Source: Candidatus Binatia bacterium (GTDB lineage Bacteria; Desulfobacterota_B; Binatia; UBA9968). From it: a stretch of DNA of 9,628 bases. Positions within the stretch are counted from its first letter, which is position 1. Each line of letters begins with the position of its first letter. A program made the translations under genes and the position numbers. The stretch lies in contig JAICHC010000064.1 in NCBI GenBank assembly GCA_025922795.1, positions 1 through 9,628 on the forward strand, given 5' to 3'. The notes under the pieces were generated by a model, which was not told where the DNA came from, did not search any database, and saw only the letters and a list, made by a program, of their open reading frames with translations. Of the stretch, positions 5,623 to 9,628 are shown piece after piece.

Positions 5623-5983
5623 CGGCTGTCTCCTTAACACGCGGTATTCATCCGAGGATCCGTACAGCGGACAAGCGGCTCCGCGCCGGGCATCTCGAGC
5701 ACGCAGTCCGCAATGTGCCGGAGTGATAGCGTGATTTAGCGTTATGTCGCGCCGGCAGTTTTGCTTCAATTGTGCTCGGTTCCGGCTAAAAAAAGATTGC
5801 TCCGATTCGAAGAAAGATGCGTAAAAACACAACCTTTGCAGAGATGACCCGGTGCGTTTTCGCCACCGCTTATGAGCCTTGCCTGGCCTTCGGCGGAAAA
5901 TTACCTTATCATTTTCCTCTCGTCTCCCTGGCTTCGCATTGAATCATCGATCCGCGCGCCAGTTTGACAATCTGTAAACGAGT
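5611..5983. other. 373-bp intergenic gap between der and dprA
   Basis: No gene is supported here. Frames of 31-32 codons (ATG at 5844 and at 5872) lack convincing ribosome binding sites, and a 75-codon minus-strand frame (5832-5605) is rich in Arg and Cys and has no family look. The first half can fold: GCGGA (5667-5671) with TCCGC (5680-5684), and CCGGGCAT (5686-5693) with ATGTGCCGG (5713-5721) with one bulge. A perfect TTGACA (5964-5969) sits near the dprA start, but no -10 box is found at the right distance. The gap presumably holds the dprA promoter and possibly the der terminator. Confidence 0.45.
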
Positions 5984-7135
5984 ATGGTTGAGGCATCGTT
6001 ATCTTTTACGAAAGGAATTTCGACGGGCGTACCGACCCGCGACCGCGATGCGCCTTGGCTTGCCTTTGGACGGATAAAGGGGCTTGGCGGCGTGGGCTTT
6101 AAGCGGCTCGCGGCGTGCTTCAGCGATCCGATCCAAGCCTTTTTCGCCTCCCGCGCGGAGTTGGAGCAAGTCGAAGGGTTGCATCGAGATGTCATCGAAG
6201 CGCTCGTTAATTTTTCCGAGTGGCGTGAGATCGACGATGAGCTGCGGCGCACTCGCGAAGCCGGCGTAACGATCGTGCCGTTTAACGATCCAAGCTATCC
6301 GGCACGTTTGCGTATGATCGCCGACCCGCCGCCGGTGCTTTACATCAAAGGGGCGATGCGCGCCGAAGACGATCGTGCGGTGGCGATCGTTGGATCGCGC
6401 AGCGCGAGCGATTACGGCCGGCGCGTCGCGCGCGATCTGGCGCGCGGCTTGGCCGGCGTGGGATTCACCGTGGTGAGCGGCATGGCGCGAGGCATCGACG
6501 GCACGGCGCATGAGTGTACTTTGGAGGCAGGCGGCCGCACGATCGCGGTATTGGGCTCCGGCGTCGATCGGCCCTATCCCCCTGAGCATGAACGACTGTA
6601 CCGGCGCATCAGTGAACAGGGCGCAGTGATCTCGGAGCTGCCGGTCGAAACGCGGCCGATGGCGTTTAACTTTCCGGCGCGCAATCGTCTGATCAGTGGT
6701 TTGTCGTTGGGCGTCGTGGTGGTCGAGGCAACCGAAAAAAGCGGCTCGTTGATCACCGCGTCTCTGGCGCTGGAACAGGGGCGCGAAGTATTCGCCGTGC
6801 CTGGCGAGGTCGGCGCAAGCCGCAGCCGCGGCGCGCACCGATTGATCCGCCAGGGGGCAAAACTGGTCGAGACCGTCGACGATATCATCGAGGAGATCGC
6901 GCCCCAGCTCGTGCGCCGCGGCGGTAAGGCCGAGACCGCGCGGGCGCTACCACCGAGCGCCAGTACAGGCGCGCGAAAGATTTTCGATTTATTGCAAGAC
7001 AACTCCCTGCAAGTGGACCAGGTCATCGAACGAAGCGGACTGCCGGCCGCCCAGGTGTTGGAAATTCTGTTGGATCTGGAATTGCAGGGATTGATTCGGC
7101 AAGTGCCAGGTAAGATCTACGCGGCGGAAAGATAA
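5984..7135 (+). CDS. dprA: DNA processing protein DprA (Smf)
   Basis: A 383-residue protein that binds incoming single-stranded DNA and loads RecA during natural transformation; it is also widely conserved in species not known to be competent. An N-terminal HhH/SAM-like part (about 24-100) contains IKGLGGVGFKRL. The Rossmann-like DprA core (about 105-305) shows VAIVGSRSASDYG (133-145), VVSGMARGID (163-172), VLGSGVDRPYPPEH (189-202), FPARNRLISGLS (230-241), and EKSGSLITASLALEQGREV (251-269) followed by FAVPG. A linker of about 30 residues leads to a C-terminal winged-helix domain (about 330-380, ending GLIRQVPGKIY). Length is usual. The first 22 residues lie before the recognisable domain, and the ATG at 5984 has no clear ribosome binding site; a TAA at 5975-5977 excludes an upstream start. 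It is followed 45 nt later by topA, the common order. Confidence 0.95.
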   Translation: MVEASLSFTKGISTGVPTRDRDAPWLAFGRIKGLGGVGFKRLAACFSDPIQAFFASRAELEQVEGLHRDVIEALVNFSEWREIDDELRRTREAGVTIVPFNDPSYPARLRMIADPPPVLYIKGAMRAEDDRAVAIVGSRSASDYGRRVARDLARGLAGVGFTVVSGMARGIDGTAHECTLEAGGRTIAVLGSGVDRPYPPEHERLYRRISEQGAVISELPVETRPMAFNFPARNRLISGLSLGVVVVEATEKSGSLITASLALEQGREVFAVPGEVGASRSRGAHRLIRQGAKLVETVDDIIEEIAPQLVRRGGKAETARALPPSASTGARKIFDLLQDNSLQVDQVIERSGLPAAQVLEILLDLELQGLIRQVPGKIYAAER

Positions 7136-7180
7136 ATTCACACAGCCTAGTTGAGCACGCTCAGAAAAGAGTTCATCCAT

Positions 7181-9493
7181 ATGGCAGCAAAGAATCTGGT
7201 TATCGTTGAGTCTCCGGCCAAGGCGAAAACTTTGGAAAAATATCTGGGCCGGGATTTTCAAGTCAAAGCGTCCGTTGGCCATGTCGTCGACTTGCCCAAA
7301 AGTAAGCTCGGTGTCGACGTCAAAAAAGACTTCGCCCCCGACTTCACGGTTATTCAGGCGAAGAAAAAGGTGATCGACGATCTAAAGAAAGCGGCCAAGG
7401 GCAAGGAAAACATCTATTTGGCGTCCGACCCGGATCGCGAAGGCGAAGCGATTGCATGGCATATCGCCGGGCAAGTCGCCAAGAATCACAAGCGCGTGCA
7501 CCGCGTGCTGATCAACGAGATTACCAAGAAAGCGGTGCAGGACGCGATCGCCAAACCGTTGGAGCTTGACCGCAACAAATTCGACGCACAGATCGCGCGC
7601 CGGGTGCTTGACCGTCTGGTCGGTTACAAGATCAGCCCGCTATTGTGGAACAAGGTGCGGCGCGGCCTCAGCGCCGGACGCGTGCAGTCCGTGGCGGTGC
7701 GGCTGGTATGCGAGCGCGAGACCGACATTCGCGCATTCGAGCCGATGGAATACTGGTCGCTGACCGCGCTTCTGGAAGGGCGTTTACCGCCATCCTTCAA
7801 AGCCAAGTTGGTCCAGTGGAAAGAGCAGAAAATAGACAACAAGAAGTTTCGCCTGGAAAACGATGCCACGGTCCAGGGCATCATCCAGTCGCTCGAGGGC
7901 GCCGCTTGGGTCATTGACGAGGTCGAGAAGAAAGAACGCCGCCGTTATCCGGCGCCGCCGTTTGTCACGAGCAAGCTGCAGCAGGAAGCGGCGCGCAAGC
8001 TCGGGTTTCAGCCCCGCCGCACCATGCAGTTGGCGCAGCATCTTTATGAAGGCATCGAGCTCGGCAAGGAAGGTTCAGTCGGTTTGATTACCTATATGCG
8101 GACCGACTCGACGCGGGTTTCCAACGATGCGCTGGCCGCCGTGCGCCAGCATATTCAGACGCAGTACGGCAAGAATTACCTGCCGGGAAAGCCTAACACG
8201 TTTCGCTCGAAAAAGAGCGCGCAGGACGCCCACGAAGCGATTCGTCCGACTTCGCTGGAGTACACTCCGGAACGGGTGCGCCGTTACTTGCGGCGCGATA
8301 TGTTTCAACTTTACTCGCTGATTTGGGACCGGTTCGTGGCCAGCCAGATGGTGCCGGCGGTGTACGATCAAACCGCTTTCGCGATTCCAGTCCAAGAAGC
8401 GCTGTTTCGCGCCACCGGCCAGCAGATCAAGTTCGACGGCTTCATGAAGGTCTATATCGAAGGGCGCGACGAGCGCGCGTCCCAAGCCAATGGCGAGGAC
8501 GAAGAAGACGAGGCGCAGGACACGGACGGCATGCTGCCGGATTTACAAAAGGGTGACGCCTTGAATCTGCTTTCGCTCGACCCGCGCCAGCATTTCACCC
8601 AGCCGCCGCCGCGCTACACGCAGGCCTCGTTGATCAAGGAGCTCGACGAAAAAGGCATCGGTCGGCCGTCCACGTACGCGGCGATTATTTCCAATATCCT
8701 CGACCGCGAGTACGTAAGCCAGAACGAAAGCCGCCAACTATTGCCCACCGATTTGGGTTTTCTCGTCACCGATCTTTTGGTCGAGAGCTTTCCCGACATT
8801 CTAAACGTGGAATTCACCGCGAGCATGGAGGACGAGCTCGACAAGATCGAGATCGGCAAGGAAAAATGGACCAAGGCGATGAAGCGCTTCTATACGCCGT
8901 TCGAGCGCGATCTCAAGAAGGCCGAGAAAGAGATGCGCGACGTCAAGCGGCAGGAAGTGCCGACGGACATCGAATGTGACAAGTGCGGCGCGAGGATGGT
9001 GATCAAATGGGGACGCAACGGCGAGTTTCTCGCTTGCCCGCAATATCCCGAATGCAAAAACACCAAAAACTTCAAACGCAGCGATACGGGCGAGATTGAA
9101 ATCGTTGCCGAAGAAGAGGTCAATGAAACCTGCGAGGAGTGCGGCCGGCCGATGCTGCTACGCTGGGGCAAATTCGGTAAATTTCTCGGCTGCAGCGGCT
9201 ATCCCGAGTGTAAAAACATTCAGCCGTTGGAAAAGCCGGTCGATCTCGGCGTCAAATGCCCGGAGTGTAAGCAAGGTAACATCAAGGAGCGCAAATCGCG
9301 CTGGGGTAAAGTCTTTTACGGCTGCGACAAGTACCCCGAATGCAAATTCGCGTCTTGGGACAAGCCCATGCCGACACCTTGTCCCGACTGCGAAAGCCCG
9401 ATTTTGGTCGAGAAAGTGACTAAGCGCAACGGCCGCACACATCGTTGCTATAAGAAGGAGTGCGGCTACTCGATCCAGGTCGCCGAACAGTAG
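7181..9493 (+). CDS. topA: DNA topoisomerase I (type IA), four zinc ribbons
   Basis: A 770-residue type IA topoisomerase that relaxes negative supercoils by cutting one strand through a 5'-phosphotyrosine. The Toprim domain has E10 (NLVIVESPAKAKT) and the metal site DPDREGE (83-89). The catalytic tyrosine is Y305 in GLITYMRTDSTRV (301-313). Other marks are RRVLDRLVGY (140-149), LSAGRVQSVAVRLV (163-176), DAHEAIRPT (349-357) and KGIGRPSTYA (491-500). The C-terminal DNA-binding part holds four four-cysteine ribbons: C599/C602/C619/C625, C651/C654/C671/C677, C693/C696/C715/C721 and C734/C737/C756/C761. An acidic insert (437-449) lies between the core parts. The ATG at 7181 gives the standard start MAAKNLVIVESPAKAKT; a TTG at 7151 would add ten unlikely residues. 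AAAGAG (7166-7171) is a modest ribosome binding site. Confidence 0.97.
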   Translation: MAAKNLVIVESPAKAKTLEKYLGRDFQVKASVGHVVDLPKSKLGVDVKKDFAPDFTVIQAKKKVIDDLKKAAKGKENIYLASDPDREGEAIAWHIAGQVAKNHKRVHRVLINEITKKAVQDAIAKPLELDRNKFDAQIARRVLDRLVGYKISPLLWNKVRRGLSAGRVQSVAVRLVCERETDIRAFEPMEYWSLTALLEGRLPPSFKAKLVQWKEQKIDNKKFRLENDATVQGIIQSLEGAAWVIDEVEKKERRRYPAPPFVTSKLQQEAARKLGFQPRRTMQLAQHLYEGIELGKEGSVGLITYMRTDSTRVSNDALAAVRQHIQTQYGKNYLPGKPNTFRSKKSAQDAHEAIRPTSLEYTPERVRRYLRRDMFQLYSLIWDRFVASQMVPAVYDQTAFAIPVQEALFRATGQQIKFDGFMKVYIEGRDERASQANGEDEEDEAQDTDGMLPDLQKGDALNLLSLDPRQHFTQPPPRYTQASLIKELDEKGIGRPSTYAAIISNILDREYVSQNESRQLLPTDLGFLVTDLLVESFPDILNVEFTASMEDELDKIEIGKEKWTKAMKRFYTPFERDLKKAEKEMRDVKRQEVPTDIECDKCGARMVIKWGRNGEFLACPQYPECKNTKNFKRSDTGEIEIVAEEEVNETCEECGRPMLLRWGKFGKFLGCSGYPECKNIQPLEKPVDLGVKCPECKQGNIKERKSRWGKVFYGCDKYPECKFASWDKPMPTPCPDCESPILVEKVTKRNGRTHRCYKKECGYSIQVAEQ

Positions 9494-9543
9494 CCGCCGG
9501 GCTACGACGCGTAGGATCGTCGTTCGATTACGCACGCGCTACC

Positions 9544-9577
9544 CATCGCAGCTGCGGCGCGATGCATCCATTTTTTT
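9544..9577 (+). terminator. hairpin plus T-run between topA and the next gene, possible terminator
   Basis: CATCGC (9544-9549) and GCGATG (9559-9564) form a 6-bp stem with a 9-nt loop, followed after six bases by seven T (9571-9577). The gap before the T-run is longer than usual, so termination may be partial. A second hairpin, ACGACG (9504-9509) with CGTCGT (9518-9523), lies closer to the topA stop and has no T-run. Both are in the 97-bp spacer to the start at 9591. Confidence 0.35.
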
Positions 9578-9590
9578 CTTCAATTGCATC

Positions 9591-9628
9591 ATGGAAAATA
9601 TCGTTCGTATCATCGGCGGCGGGCTGGC
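9591..9628 (+). CDS. trmFO: start of a FAD-binding protein, probably TrmFO (partial)
   Basis: Only 12 complete codons plus two bases are present: MENIVRIIGGGL, with GC continuing to Ala. This is the beta strand and glycine-rich GGGLA turn of a Rossmann-type FAD-binding N-terminus. TrmFO, the folate- and FAD-dependent tRNA (uracil-54) methyltransferase, starts in just this way and commonly follows topA in bacteria that use this enzyme, so it is the best guess. Other FAD proteins such as MnmG start similarly. The gene runs off the window edge. No clear ribosome binding site is seen before the ATG. Confidence 0.7.
   Translation, partial: MENIVRIIGGGL

Noticed and set aside
5605..5832. 75-codon minus-strand frame in the der-dprA gap
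   Set aside because: Arg/Cys-rich composition, no family look and overlap with the der 3' end; most likely a chance frame.
5844..5967. Small frames of 32 codons (ATG 5844) and 31 codons (ATG 5872) before dprA
   Set aside because: No convincing ribosome binding site for the second and only a marginal one for the first. They overlap each other in different frames and neither looks like a known small protein.
5964..5969. Perfect TTGACA as a -35 box for dprA
   Set aside because: It is only 14 nt before the ATG at 5984, and no -10 box lies 16-18 nt downstream. It is either chance or belongs to an unseen arrangement.

Overview
The window reads as a piece of a moderately GC-rich bacterial chromosome. 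It carries conserved housekeeping genes on the right (Era, Der, DprA, TopA and the first codons of what looks like TrmFO) and small accessory-type genes on the left. The dprA-topA-trmFO order, the era-der adjacency and the style of the proteins suggest an uncultured deltaproteobacterial-grade lineage (Desulfobacterota or Binatota-like). That placement is inference from gene order only. I saw no sign of phage, insertion sequences, CRISPR, tRNA or rRNA.

Layout. Positions 1-88 may hold the last codons of an upstream gene, followed by a weak terminator-like hairpin (87-110). Positions 111-475 have no recognisable gene but contain several inverted repeats. A 64-residue SH3-like small protein (476-670) comes next and is followed by a two-tier hairpin (727-763). 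Then there is a probable three-gene operon on the + strand: a DOPA 4,5-dioxygenase family protein (836-1180), a DUF2007 protein with a C-terminal zinc ribbon (1197-1568) and an aldo/keto reductase (1616-2563). Convergent to it lies a small predicted zinc metallopeptidase on the - strand (2614-3192), with HExxH and a downstream ExxxD. It is divergent from era.

The core block starts at a compact intergenic region (3193-3270) with a sigma70-like promoter. It continues with era (3271-4194) and der (4195-5610). Their junction is TAGATG, so the two ribosome-associated GTPases are probably translationally coupled. A 373-bp gap without a supported gene follows. Then come dprA (5984-7135; DNA uptake and recombination), topA (7181-9493; topoisomerase I with four zinc ribbons) and the start of a FAD-binding protein, most likely TrmFO (9591 onward).

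How the genes fit together. Era and Der act in small- and large-subunit ribosome assembly. DprA and TopA act on single-stranded DNA and DNA topology. TrmFO, if correct, methylates tRNA. The left-hand genes have no clear shared pathway; an oxidation/reduction role for the dioxygenase and reductase pair is only suggested by their adjacency. I did not find a clearly new multi-gene system. The best candidates for follow-up are the small gluzincin-like peptidase, the SH3-like protein with its structured leader, and the dioxygenase/DUF2007/reductase cluster.
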